64,000 bases of DNA from Rhizophagus irregularis (lineage: Eukaryota > Glomeromycota > Glomeromycetes > Glomerales > Glomeraceae). Positions within the stretch are counted from its first letter, which is position 1; each line of letters opens with the position of its first letter. Positions 48,078 to 61,000 of this stretch are shown here, one piece after another. The translations under genes and the position numbers were made by a program. The notes under the pieces are model-generated. The model saw only the letters and a program-made list of their open reading frames with translations. It ran no database searches and was not told the DNA's origin. The stretch spans positions 620,001 to 684,000 of the forward strand of contig NC_089455.1 in NCBI RefSeq assembly GCF_026210795.1. Reading direction: 5' to 3'.

Positions 48078-48731
48078 ATATATATAAAAAAAAATTGGTC
48101 GTGTTGTTTTGAGTTTCAAAATGTAATAAAAGTAATAAATGTACAAAATCTATAAAATCTATTAAATCTATATTATATATCCATGATATCCAAAAGAAAA
48201 ATTTTTTAAATGACTCAACTTATTTATTTTATTGATTAGCTTTTTTGATATATATCTACGAAATCAATCAAGAACTTTTTTCACAATCAAGTATTCTCCA
48301 CATGACCACTTAATTTAAAAAAAAAAAAAATTTTTTTTTTTATATATATAATAGTTTACATAAAAGTTACATCAAAAAAATATATTAACAGTCATATGGC
48401 ATTACTTTTGATACTGTGTTGCATTAAAATAAATAAATAAAAAAATAAATATCAATCATTCGAAAAAAAAAAATAAAAAAAAAAATAATAAAATATATTG
48501 TTTATTTTAAAAATTTTGGTATATAAACAAACTCAAACTGAACTCCAATTTTTTCCAAATTATATCCGTTTCAATAAAAAAAAAAAAACTACTCAAAACT
48601 TATTCTTTACCTTGTAAATTTTTTTTATTTTCATTTCAACCTTTTTGTAAAAACTTTTTTTTTTATTTTTGCTTCTTCTTTTCTTTTATAAACAATCAAA
48701 AGACATTAAAATACATTAAAAAACATCAAAA

Positions 48732-49826
48732 ATGACTTGTATTTATGAAGTTGAAAACGCAAAGGAAGATACTCCTTGTGATGTTGTTACCACAGAATAT
48801 AAACCCCTTCCAAGTTCAGTTACAGGTAAATAATAGTCAAATCTTTCTTTTCTTTCTTTCCTTTCTTTTATTTAAATTTTTACTTAATTATTATTATAAT
48901 TATAGGTTTTATAGCTGAAAGTATGTGTGGTATCCTTGATACGCATCAACCACCGAGATATTATAATTGGGATTTCGTCCCATTACCTGAATTGGTATTG
49001 TTTGTCGAGAAAGTTACTACAAAAGCAAGAGTTGACGTACAAACTGCGATTGCAGCTTTAATCCTCGTTGGTCGCTTTAAGGAAGGATTACCTAAAAACG
49101 CTCATGGAGAATACGGTACGATTAAAAAAACACCTCCCCTCTCTTTTTTATTTTTGTGGCGTTTGTGGCGTATTTTAGACTAGTTCACGTGTCGTTTACT
49201 GCGGTACACTTTTTTCTAGTTCTAGTTTAACACCACACGTCACAAACTAAACTATTTTTTTACGTTCGTTTTTCTTACATAAATATATATATGTATTTTA
49301 TTTTATAGGCACGACACACAAAATTTTCTTATCCGCATTATTAGTTGCATCAAAAGAATTCATGACAAAATCACATGAGGAAGAAGAAGAAGGATCATAT
49401 TTTCCTCCATGTTGTTCAACGGAAGTATTATCATCGAATCCAAATATATTAGACGAATCAAGTTCAAGTTATTCGAGTTCAACTTTTTCAAATATATCGG
49501 ATTTTCATTCTTCAGATTTTGATCATTCACATAATATTTTATCAACCACACCATTATCAACCACTTCATCCATGATATCTGATGATGATGTTCATGAGAT
49601 CATGTCAACCACACCACATCGAAATGGATATAATAATTATAAAAATCGACGTCATTCTATAATTAATGAAAGATTGGCCGATATTTCAGGAATTTACTCT
49701 GTACAGGAAGTTAATCAAATGGAGAGGGAATTCCTAAGATATTTAGGAAATCATAATAATTGGGTATCCGATAAAGATATACGCGAATTTGTTGAAAATA
49801 ATAAATACGCTTTAGGAATATGTTAA
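48732..49826 (+). CDS. PHO80/PCL-type cyclin
   Basis: Exons 48732-48825, 48906-49115 and 49309-49826 join to 273 residues with canonical introns (GTAAAT..ATAG, GTACGA..ATAG). After a short N-terminus the cyclin box is recognisable: LPELVLFVEKVTTKARVDVQ, ALILVGRFKEGLP, then THKIFLSALLVASKEFM, and after an insertion ERLADISGIYSVQEVNQMER and EFLRYLGNHNNWVS. These match the order of motifs in Pho80/Pcl cyclins, which activate Pho85-type CDKs (phosphate, glycogen and morphogenesis control). A Ser/Thr/Asp-rich insertion of about 80 residues (roughly residues 122-205) splits the box between the third and fourth helices. Such loops occur in fungal members but this one is long. The partner kinase and pathway are inferred from the family. 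Confidence 0.85.
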
Positions 49827-52800
49827 TAAGGGAATTCAAACAATTCAAACGATTCAATCGATTCAAACGATTTACGATTTTACGATTTTAATTGGGTTTT
49901 ATTTGATGAATTAATATATTATTATTTTTATTATTATTATATATTGGAACTAATTTTTAGTTTTAAACACGAATCACCCTCTTTAACAACAACCAGAATT
50001 TTGTATCATAGTTTCTTATGTATAGAAGGCAACAACTTTTTTTTTCACGTACTTTTTTTTTATTATTATTATTTACAACACAACACAACATCAAACGACG
50101 AAATTTGCGAAGAAATATTAATGGGTTAATAATTATAAATAATATTAATAATAATTAAAAAAAAATCTATATTTATACAAACACTCCCTTATATACTACA
50201 TCATTAATCATCAGCATGAAGAAGAGCAAAATGTTTAATTTTTTATTACAATTTATACAACTTTCAACTTTTTTTTTATTTTATTATATTATATACTACA
50301 TATACACACACACACTTCTTTGTATATATTTTTATAATTTTTTGTTGCCAAAAAAATGGTTTGTTTGTCTTGAGGGTGGTTTTTTTTATTATATTAATTT
50401 TTTTTTCTTTTTTTTTGGAAAATAATTCAATTCCCTTTCCCTATTTTTTGAAAACAAGAAAATTCCTTTATTTTTTTTTTCGAATTTTATTTTTTTTTTC
50501 GATTTTTTTTTTTTTAAAAAAAAAAATCACTTTTATATATATATATATAGTAAAGAAAAAAAGGAACTTTTTTTTTAAAAAACAAAAAACTCTTTGAACT
50601 TTTTTTTTAAAAAGAAAAAACTATTTTAACAACAAATAATAAAAAAGATCAAAAAATCAAAAAATTTTTTCATAACTTTATATCATAAGGAATTGAATGA
50701 TTGTGTCATTTGAGTCTTTTGAGAAATGCATTATTGTTTTGTTTCTTGTTCGTTCATGCGAGTATATACGTGTTATGCGACTATGATAAAATAAAATTCT
50801 TTATCAAGTAAACCAAATTATTTGTTATCAATTTGTACACCGATACACTTTCTTATAATTGGTACGGAACGCATAATGTAAAACACGGGCAAAAAAAAAA
50901 ATTTATTTATTTTATTTTATTTTAAAAATAAAAAAATTACTAATTACTAATTTATTCAATCCTATTTTAAAATTGGCAAACATTCATTATCATTTACTAA
51001 TTATTTTTTACACAAAGAAAAAAAAAAAGCATCTCGTGACGGTTTACAACATGTTCACTATGTCATTTTATCATTACATAATTATATTAATTTATTATTA
51101 TATATTAATTATATATAATCATATATATCTTTTTTTACATAAACAAAAACTCTTCCTTATCGTCTTACCTTTTAATACCATTTTTCTTTCATATTACATC
51201 ATCTACTTCCTTCATATTTAGCCCAATCTTCAGAATAGGTAGGAATTAAAAAGTAGGTGAAATTAATATAGTAAATATGGTGGTAATATGGCAAATGCGG
51301 TAAATATGATTTATTATAATAGGATTTATTGATTTTATTAGATTGAGAATCGAAAGATAAGGTTAAACTTTTGATTCGAATGATTTAAAGAAATTTCTCG
51401 CGTTTTATTGCCTTTTATTAATATAATAATAATGCAAGATGATATTCTTTAAAGAATACATTTACTTTACATTTTACATTTTACATTTACATTTACATTT
51501 AAAAAAACATTCGACAATATTCTAATTAAAGTATTTGAATAGGTTCAAATATGGTAATCTTGTTTATTGATTTTGTAATTTTAAAATAGGGTTATATATA
51601 ATATTTGATCCAAAATAGTATATTCTAGAAAATCACTCAAAAATTGTTTGTAAAGTTTGTAAAAAAAAAAAGTGTAGTGATATGAATGTATCACAACCTC
51701 AACATTGACCTACTGTCATGCAATAAACAAACGATGCAACTTCATTATACAAAAAAGCATACATTTATACAAATATGATAAATAAGATTTCGAATAAAAA
51801 AGTTTATTTTTACTGCGATTAAATAAATCCAAATTCGGTGATTATTTTTGTAAGGGGGTGGGAAGTTTTTTTTTTTTTTGAGAAAAAAAAAATGTGTCTC
51901 TTACATTCCCTTCATTGCTTCATTTCTTTTTTTTTTTTTTCTTCTTTATTTTATTTATTTATTTTTTTATCTATTTATCTTGGCTTATTTTTTATTTGAT
52001 CATTTTAGGTAACAATCAACTATATTAAGCAACAAAGTCATAATATCATGATTAATTGGTTATTAGTTGGCGTTTTTTCGAACAGCGCATATCTGATATA
52101 TATTCATTTTTCCTTAAAGATAAGAGACAATAAAAAATTCATTCATTCTTCGACTAATAATAATAATATAAGGCGTAATTACTTGGGCACGTGCGTTCCT
52201 TTTCGCTTTGAGAACGTGTGAAATAATAAACATGTGATCTGAACACAAAGCGCCAATCGAGAGAGGATTAATCATTAATGTCGATTTATTAACTTAAATC
52301 GTGTTACTAAATCAAGTAAATTTAAACAATTTGATTGCGTATCTAAAGATCTTAGTAAAAAATTTTTTGTTTACGTATTTGCATATGTCAAAAAAAAAAA
52401 AAGCCTAAATAAATTTCTAAATTAAACTATTCTTAACTATTCTTAACTATCTTAACTATCTTAACGCGAATTTTAAACTGCGCATTTCGAAAGTAATAAA
52501 AAAAAAAGGTTATTCACATCAAAAAATTTCTTCGGACCGTTAAATCGCTTGTTTTACCTTTTTTTTTTTATTTCCCAATTTTCCCATCTCACCTATCTTC
52601 ACCTATCTTTTCATTTTCCCATATCTTATCCTTTCCGCCTAATCTCGGGAAGTTCTTAAATTTGATATTATTTTTTTTTTGTTTCAAATTTATTCAATTG
52701 TCAATTAATCAATTGTTGTTTAGGAAGATCAGCGAATAAAGAAATTTTTGGATTTAGTTAGTATGTTCATTTGAAATTAGTATGTTCATTTGAAATTATT

Positions 52801-55800
52801 ACCGACAAAGACTTTTAACCGAGTCATAAACAAGATTGATTCCAGTTAAATGTTATGGATAGTATTGATTGTCCTTTAAAATAAATTATATTTTTTTAGG
52901 TATTTAAAAAAAGGTTGTGTGAAAAAAAAGTTGTGTGTGTGTTACGAGTAGTCAATTTTCTTCTTTTTAAAAAATGAATATGGAAATTAGTACAATATTT
53001 ATTCAACTTAAAATTGTTTCATATAACCAAAAAAAATTTTAGTACGCGTTGTTAAAAAAAAGAAAATCTAATCTATTAATCTATTGATTATTATAAAAAA
53101 AAAGTATTTTTGATATTTTGATTGAAAAAAACTCGAACTCCGATGCGGTGACAGTTACACACAGTACACCAAAAATACATCAAGAAATGAAAAAAGATAT
53201 GCATAAAAATGCATAAAGATAACGAGGATAAATAATTTATATCCATCTTTTTTTTTTTACTTTATTTTTTACTTTATTTTTACTTTAAAACGCCACTTTA
53301 ATCAAAAATATATACATACCCATTTTTATCATTCATTTTTTTTTTATTCATTTTTATTTCAAAGGATTTACTGCGGTTAAGAATATGATAGAATATGTAG
53401 AATATGTAGATCATGTTAAGAAATTTATGGCATGATTCTATCATAAAAATTTCATTGGATGATATATTTAAGTATTTATTTGATATTTATTGATATTTAT
53501 TGATAACACAAAATAGTCACGTTCACTTTACATTTTTTTTTAAATATTATAAATATATGGAAAAATGGAAAATTTTTTTGCTCCATTTGAGACATATGGA
53601 GTATGGTTTTGCTTAATTTTAGTTAACACCACATGATCATTCTATTCAAATTATCCAAATTAATATGTAATGTGGAAGTCGCGTGATAATATTTCGTCGC
53701 GGAATTTTAATTTTATTTCCAATAAAAAAATTTATGACCAATTATCAACAAAGAAAAAAAAAAGGTATTGTATAACTGTAATTGTATACCAAAAAAATAC
53801 TTGATTCATTTCTTGAAAGGTTTCAAAAATAATTATTAAAGTTATGAGTTATTCCTTTTGGGATTTCGATCATTGGAAAGGTATTAATCAAATGACCTTT
53901 AAAATAAATAACAATAGTCATGGGTGAAGGATGAAAGCTTAGAAAGTAAAAATTTCCCAAATTAAGTCAATTTAATTTTTTTTTTCTTCCTTAATTAATG
54001 AACTTTTCAAAGAATCGGAGATAAAGTTTAACCTTTTTTTGATGATCATGTTATCTTGTTTTGGTCACATTCTCCAGATCCCTTTGTCATGTAAAACCTG
54101 CAACCGTGAAATCATAATAAACATGTGAAATTACCCGAGTTTTACTTGAATAAATTTCTAAAGGTTTGTTTTTAGTAATTTAATTCTCGGAGAAAATAAT
54201 AATAATAATAATAATAATAATTAATTTTTAACCGTTTAACTTCATCCTAGACTTGATATGGAAGGATGTAATTTTTTCTTTTTTTAAAACCGATCCATAT
54301 AGAATATAAAAAACTTGATGGATATTATTTCCAAAAAAATGTATGTGGGATTTCATCCGGATTTGTTTACAATAATGTTTGAGTATTCATTAAAGTTTTA
54401 TTAATATTTAATATTGTTTACTTTGTCTTCTAGAACTGCGTTACCCGATCCTAAAAGTATAATATTTAAAAGTATAATAATTATACATTTATTAAGGCTT
54501 AAAAAAAAAAAATTCTGAAAAATAAAAAAAATTAGGCCAATTTTGGAATACAAATTACAAAGTTACCCTGGTATTTTTAAACCTGTAAAAGACTGAGTGT
54601 ATTTTAGTGATAGTGTATGTGTAGCATGTATGCTACACAACAATGATAATTATTGGCTCATAATTATTCTTATGGTTGTTCCTCCTTTTTCTTTATTTTG
54701 TTATAAATCATATTATCATATTATCATATATTAAAATTATTAGATCTGATACGTCTAAAATCTTATATACTATACATGTTTCCGAAATAATTTTTTTTAT
54801 TTCAGACCAATTTGGCAGTGTGTAAACGTAATCATCTGACATTTATCAGAAGATTTTACTGGATTTTCAGAAACCGTTTCGACCTTACAATTTCAGCCAG
54901 GTACTTTGGAGTTATTGCTACAAGGTCCTGAAATTAAAAAATTATTTCGGCAATATGTTATATTATAAACTAAAGAAAAATTGAACATATACTTTTTTAA
55001 ATTCAGCTACAAGCTTAATTAACTTGAAATTTTCTAATTATTTAATAAATTTCACCCAATTCTTCAGTTTAGTTTCTAAATTATAGTAAAAAGTCTTCGA
55101 TGATATATCAAAACTTTTACTGCGCCACGTACAGACAATAACAGTTAAGATCTGTTATGTGATTAACTGATTATCAATTTTTACTTTACGAACTTTACCA
55201 GTTACCAAAACTTTTAAGACAAGTTTTTAAAAGAAGTATTAACAGTTAAACTTATTACGAAATAATAGTATCCCAAAATGAATATTAAAAGAAACTTTAT
55301 TACACTTTACTTCACTTTACCTCATATAAACTAACTTGAACCAGATTCCAGAGGGTGACAGTGAAGCAATCGAGATCAACGTAATGTTCTGTTCGTTTTT
55401 TTTTTTCAAATGAAACGATAAAATGACACTTGAATATATTATTCTGTACGTCAAAATCGATTGTAATAACAGCTTTTAAGAAATTAGTAATTTCCAGTAT
55501 CGACCAAAAATAAGGACATTCTCGCGCGTCATTTCATTGAATTGGCCAAGCTTTGAAAAGGTATTATTGAGTAAATTTATGAGAGAGAATATTTATTATT
55601 CTTATTGCTAACTTCTTTTTTCTTCTGGTAGTGATTCTTCTGGTAGTGACATATCAAATAATGATCATATCAAATAATGATATCAACTAAATGCATTGTG
55701 GTTAATTCGCGGTAAGCTAAATTTAGTATTAATTTATGTATTTTACTATAATGTGAACTTTGCTTCTTAAAACTGATATATGTAAATACATCTTTTCATT

Positions 55801-56636
55801 TATTAGGGACAATAAGTTCACCATATATATATACAGTGACACCTCTCTAAGTGCACCCCCCTTGGGATCATAGTAAAAAAATAGTAGAATGTGCACTTAG
55901 AGAAGGTGTACATTTATAGAGAGTAAAATATTAAAAGCTCTTATAAGTTTGGACCAGGCAAACCACGCACTTAAAGAGAAATCACTAGAATTCTAGGTAA
56001 TTATTTTAATTATTTCATATTTGTTTATATTTAAGTAATTATTGCTCACTTTCTATTCAACTGCAATATAGATCAAAAAATATGGATTTATATGGCTTAT
56101 ATTAATAATCAGAAGATTTTTCTTAATGGATTAATTGATTTATATAAAAAATTGCTAGTAAGCTATATTAGAAGGAATAGTCCAATAGATTAGTATAAAG
56201 TTAAAAAAGAATATAAAAAAAAAAATAAGTTTTCATCCTTTATTATAAAAAAATGAAAACTTAAGATTGGAAATTGGATTATAACAAAAATGCATTATAT
56301 ATTATAGTTGGTAAATATAGTTTACAACTTTAATATTTACTGTATTATTTTATTATATTATTTTACTGTTCTGTAAACTTTATTAACTTATTTTTTCTTA
56401 TATAAAGGAAAGAAATATTGTGAATTCATTGTATTATTGAACTATAAAAAAATAAAATATATTTATTTTTTTTTTATTTTTACAAATAAAAAGGAGATTA
56501 AGATGCAATATATAAACTTGAAATAGTGAATAGTGGAATTCTTTCTGATGATCATACTGACCATTTTTTCACAAATAATTTTTTTAGCTTTTTATTAACT
56601 ACTTATTGAAAATAAAGAATTTTATTTCCTATTATA
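49827..56636. other. 6.8-kb AT-rich desert
   Basis: No supported genes. It has poly-T/A runs, an AAT microsatellite (about 54197-54221), repeated CTTAACTAT (about 52430-52460), and one pogo/Tigger-like end near 55835. Short frames encoding almost only Phe/Leu/Tyr/Lys are composition artefacts. Confidence 0.6.
55835..55925. mobile_element. solo pogo/Tigger-like terminus
   Basis: TACAGTGACACCTCTCTAAG at 55834 resembles the CAGTGNAACCTCTNTAA ends of Tc1/mariner pogo-Tigger elements. An inverted copy of its inner part (GTGCACTTAGAGAAGGTGTA) lies about 40 bp further. No matching far end was found, so this is a relic or a decayed MITE. Confidence 0.4.
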
Positions 56637-57151
56637 CACAGGTCGAAAAGTGAAAAATCAGGCATCAATCAGGCACCAATCGGTCACCAATCAGGTACCT
56701 GATTGGTGACCGATTGGTGCCTGATTGGCATTTTCGCCAAATACCGTCACCAATCAGGCAGTTTGCTAACTTTTGATCCAGTAATCAGAAAAGAATGAAA
56801 TATAGCTCATTGGAATCGTCTTAACATGACGAATCTAATGGTAGTAAAATCGCATCTCTAGGATTAATAGTTAATAAAAAATTAAATAAAATATAAATGA
56901 TACATTTTTATTTTTATATTTTACTTAATTTCTCATCAAGTATTAATCCTAAAAATGAGATTTTACTACCATTAGATTCGTCATGCTGAGACGATTCCAA
57001 TGAGCTATATTTCATCCTTTTCTGATCACTGGATCAAAAGTTAGCAAACTGCCTGATTGGTGACGGTATTTGGTGAAAATGCCAATCAGGCACCAATCAG
57101 CTACCTGATTGGTGACCGATTGGTGCCTGATTTTTCACTTTTCGACCTGTG
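56637..57151. mobile_element. 515-bp fully palindromic MITE (CACAG ends, 3-bp TSD)
   Basis: The left arm from CACAGGTCGAAAAGTGAAAA is mirrored by the right arm to the same sequence reversed. Nearly the entire element is an inverted repeat around a centre near 56895. Each arm has subterminal blocks CAGGCACCAATC and GTCACCAATCAGG. Flanks are ATA on both sides (56634-56636 and 57152-57154). CACA/CACT ends with a 3-bp TSD put it with the CACTA-like element at 13652. No coding capacity. Confidence 0.85.
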
Positions 57152-58081
57152 ATAGTAACTGACTGACATTATCATAATTCCAGCCCTGAAAAATGCATCA
57201 TCACCTGACCTATATATATATTTCTGATCCTATATTTAATTTGAAGAAATTGTGAAGACTTGAAAATAAAAGTTTTGGAGAATATAAATTTCAAAGTAAA
57301 AAAATTCAAAGATAATACATCATTAAAACAGAAAAGTTTATATTTATTTTTATTATGTACTGTAACTGTAACTAAACTTTATATTAAATGTTTAGTTTTT
57401 GTACATTATACTATTATTAAAAAGCTTATATTTAGAAGATAGTCAGAAATTAATATAATTTAAATTTTAGGATTTTTAACCTTTTCTTCCTATATTATCA
57501 TCAATTTTAGAAAATGCAAAATTAAAATATAATTTTGGCCAGAATTATATTAATTACAAATATCTAAAAATGGAAAATGTGTAACATCATCATGAATAAT
57601 CTTATCATATTACCTTGCGTATTATGAATATTAATAGTATTAGTTACATTGCATAAAGGGTGTGACATTTTATGCAAATAACAAATAGAAATCAGACCAC
57701 AAAAAAATTTCTAAGTTACTGAAATAAATATAAACAACGCGGCTACCGCCATCACATATCCATGTGATAAAATCATCACCTATACTACGTAAGATAGTGT
57801 GATAAGATTTACCCATCATCATAATTTTAATTTTCTCTCTCTCTTAAGAAATGATATTATTTCTGAGTTCTGACCATCCTCTTATTTATTAAATAAATTA
57901 AAAGAAAGTGATAAATATCAACAAGTTTTAAAATATATTATTATCTATATATTATCATTTATTTTATATAAATTGTACAATAATAAAAATATAAAAAAAA
58001 AACAAAACAAATCTATAGTCAATAAAATAAAATAATCTGAAAATTGAGTTAATATACTTATATATTCATTTTTGCAAAAGT
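57152..58081. other. intergenic DNA downstream of the channel gene
   Basis: AT-rich, no supported gene. It likely contains the 3' untranslated region of the minus-strand channel gene near 57990-58080. Confidence 0.5.
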
Positions 58082-61000
58082 CTAACTATTAGATTTTTGT
58101 TGAATATTGAGTTTGTTCAACAATTCTTGCTTCAATTCTGGGAAATCATTAGTATACCATTCATTTTTATCAATCATTTCTTTAATTTTCTTTCGAGTCT
58201 TATCAGCATTGGCATAATAATATCTTAAAATATGAATTTAAAGTAAAAATGAATAGGATTTTTTTAAAAATAAATATATAAAATAAAATTACATAATACA
58301 TACATTACTTCAGGAAACCATGTATTCCAACGTCTCTGATGTGGTAATAAATAAAATAATTCGATTTCAGCTAGAATCTATATATAGAAAGAAAAAAAAG
58401 AATGAAAAAATGTTTTTATTAAAAAAATCAATTTTATATTATATTATAATACCTCTGCTTTTTGTATCAGGTATGAAACTCTATTGTTATCTTTTTCAAT
58501 TGCATTATTAAGTAATCCAATAAACAAATTCATAAGATATACAACAATCAAGAGTGAGAATAAGAAAATCAATATTACAAGTGATGGATTATCTATATAT
58601 GACCAATTGGATAATGCTCTTGAATCACCTAATAATAAAATATTAATTGTTAAAATAAAATATTTGAAATATTTAAAATCTGTATAAATAATATAATAAT
58701 TATAAATATACCTGTTAAGAATAAATACATTGCAAAAAGAGAAGTTCTATAATCTTCAAACATATTTGTATTTTTGTCAGGTGATTGAATAATAAATGGA
58801 TGAGTATCAATAGTTCCATCATCAAATACTTTATTATAAGTAGGAACTATATTCCAAGGATTATTTGGATCATTATTCATATGTTTTTTAAAAGAATAAT
58901 CAGATTCTGGTGATAATAAAATATAGAATGCATGTGCAAAACTAATTAAAATAATAAATAAAACTACTAAAAAAGAAATAATTTGTTTTCCAACACTAAT
59001 GATGATTGCAAAATATATACCAAAAGATTCAAATACTCTAAAAAATAATAAAAATTTTATATCTAAAAATAGGCATGAAAAAGTAAGTAATGAAACATTT
59101 CTATTATTAGTTTGAAGCCAATAAATAGAAGCATAAATTGGAAGTACATATGCCATTATATCTATAATAATGATAAATAATATAATAATTAGTAATTATT
59201 TTTTTTAAAAAATACTGTAATCAATATATATTTATATATACCAAATATATTCCAAAAATCCTGGATCCATTTAATAGGATTATAAATAATCTGACGAATT
59301 TCAAAACTTAAATGAATAAATCCAAATATGATTGAAGTGATTAAAAGTTGTTTTCGTATATTCTCATCAATATATTGTTTAGAAATTGTTGCAGCAGCAG
59401 TAAAACAACAAAGAAAAGCCATAAATGTAATCCAAATTATTATATAATAATATTTTCCATAGGTATTCCATTTAAAATTAATTAATGCTTCTCCATTCCA
59501 TGTTTTATAGATATCTCTGCTTATAGTTTTAACAAATGGACTAGGTTGAGGTCTAATTAATATTTCTAACAACCAATTATAATTTTGTGGATAATTAACA
59601 AATTTAATATAAGGAATCATAAAAGTAATTGTTGGTGTTGACATATATTTTGAAGATCTTGAATAAATATATTCATAACTTATATAAATATGAGCATAAA
59701 AAAAAAGAAACCAACCATTAGAACCATAAAGATCATTAATAAAATTGTATTTAAATAATATATTAAGATAAAAAAAATAATATAAAAAAAATAATAGGAA
59801 AACCAGGTAATGTTAAAAATATTATTAAAAGTTCAATAATGATTAATGGTTGGTTTTTCCAGAATTTATACAATAATTTATTGTATTTTGACCATAAAAT
59901 AGATCGAGTTAAATTAATTATTTGAAGAGATTGAAAAGAATAAAGATGTAAATTGTTACTTTGATGTTCTATATTATAAAAGGAAGAATCTATAATCATA
60001 TTTGTCTCTAATGAATATTTTAAAATATATTCTGGATAGTATTCATTTAATACTGCCATTGTAGAAGTAATAATACTTAAAAATATCCTATTGTTTACTA
60101 AATCTTCTTTATAATAAATTATACATTTTTCATAAATATAATTTATTAATTCTAATTTATGCTCTTTAATTGCAAATGTTAATAATTCAATACCATATTT
60201 CAGCAGATTTTCCTTATCTTTCATATTTTCTTTCATATATAAAGTCCATTCATCATTTAATTTAAAACTAACATAATTTGGTGAAGGTAAAGGAAGTTTT
60301 GAAAATACTTTTTTATAATAATGTAATTTTGCCAAAGAAAATTTTGGTATCAAACTAGTATATAATCCTAAATCTATGTAATAAAAATAGATTAAAGAAA
60401 TAGAGTTCTCACTCTTATTAAAACGATAAATAAGAAGACCCATGTTTGTTAATAAACCAATATCATCATCATTAAATAACTTAATTTCATAAAAACCAAT
60501 GTTAAAATAAAAACCAATGCTATTTTGAATATTAAATTTATCAATTCTGGTGCAAATTAAATCCCACTTGCTATCAACTTCAATTCTTTTAAAAACTTGT
60601 AATTTAATTGTTTTACCATCAGAAGTTTTTATGTTCCATGTAACTAAATCTTGAATTAATTCTTTTTTACTTATAACAGAGTTAATATATGATATGCCTT
60701 TTTGGAATAATGTGTGTATCATATCTTTATATGAATTTAAAAAATGTACATTTAAGGTTTCCTTGTTTGTTTTCTTATTACTTTCAATAATTTCATCACT
60801 TTTATTATTTAATTCAGAATTTTCGAATAAAAAATTGATTTTTGATATCTTTTCATCAAGTTTAATCTTCCAAACATATCCATCGAGAATTCCAAATATA
60901 TATTTGCTTGCAGCTTTAATGTTATTTAGAGGAATTGGTAAAATTTTGTTTTGATACTCTTTTGGTAATTGGAAATTCTTTGTTAAACGGTCTAAACATT

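Larger units (their letters stand above)
36401..48731. other. 12.3-kb gene desert with homopolymers and minisatellites
   Basis: I find no supportable gene here. Open frames are short and rich in Phe, Leu, Ile, Tyr or Lys, as expected from AT-rich DNA. The stretch is full of A/T homopolymers (8-18 nt), TA and TAT microsatellites (for example 48040-48070), and the minisatellites listed separately. A few patches of normal complexity occur (37320-37700, 37890-38040, 45700-45900, 46500-46560). They may be regulatory, untranslated leader, or relics. The last ~250 bp before 48732 is C/T-rich, like a fungal core promoter. Confidence 0.6.

Noticed and set aside
50216-50597. Two poly-Phe/Tyr open frames downstream of the cyclin
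   Set aside because: Composition artefact of T-runs in or after the 3' region.
54197-54221. AAT repeat considered as a functional array
   Set aside because: Plain trinucleotide microsatellite.
58320-58687. Plus-strand open frames near the channel gene
   Set aside because: Antisense to supported minus-strand exons of the channel gene.
60694-60954. 86-codon plus-strand open frame
   Set aside because: Antisense shadow of the large channel exon.
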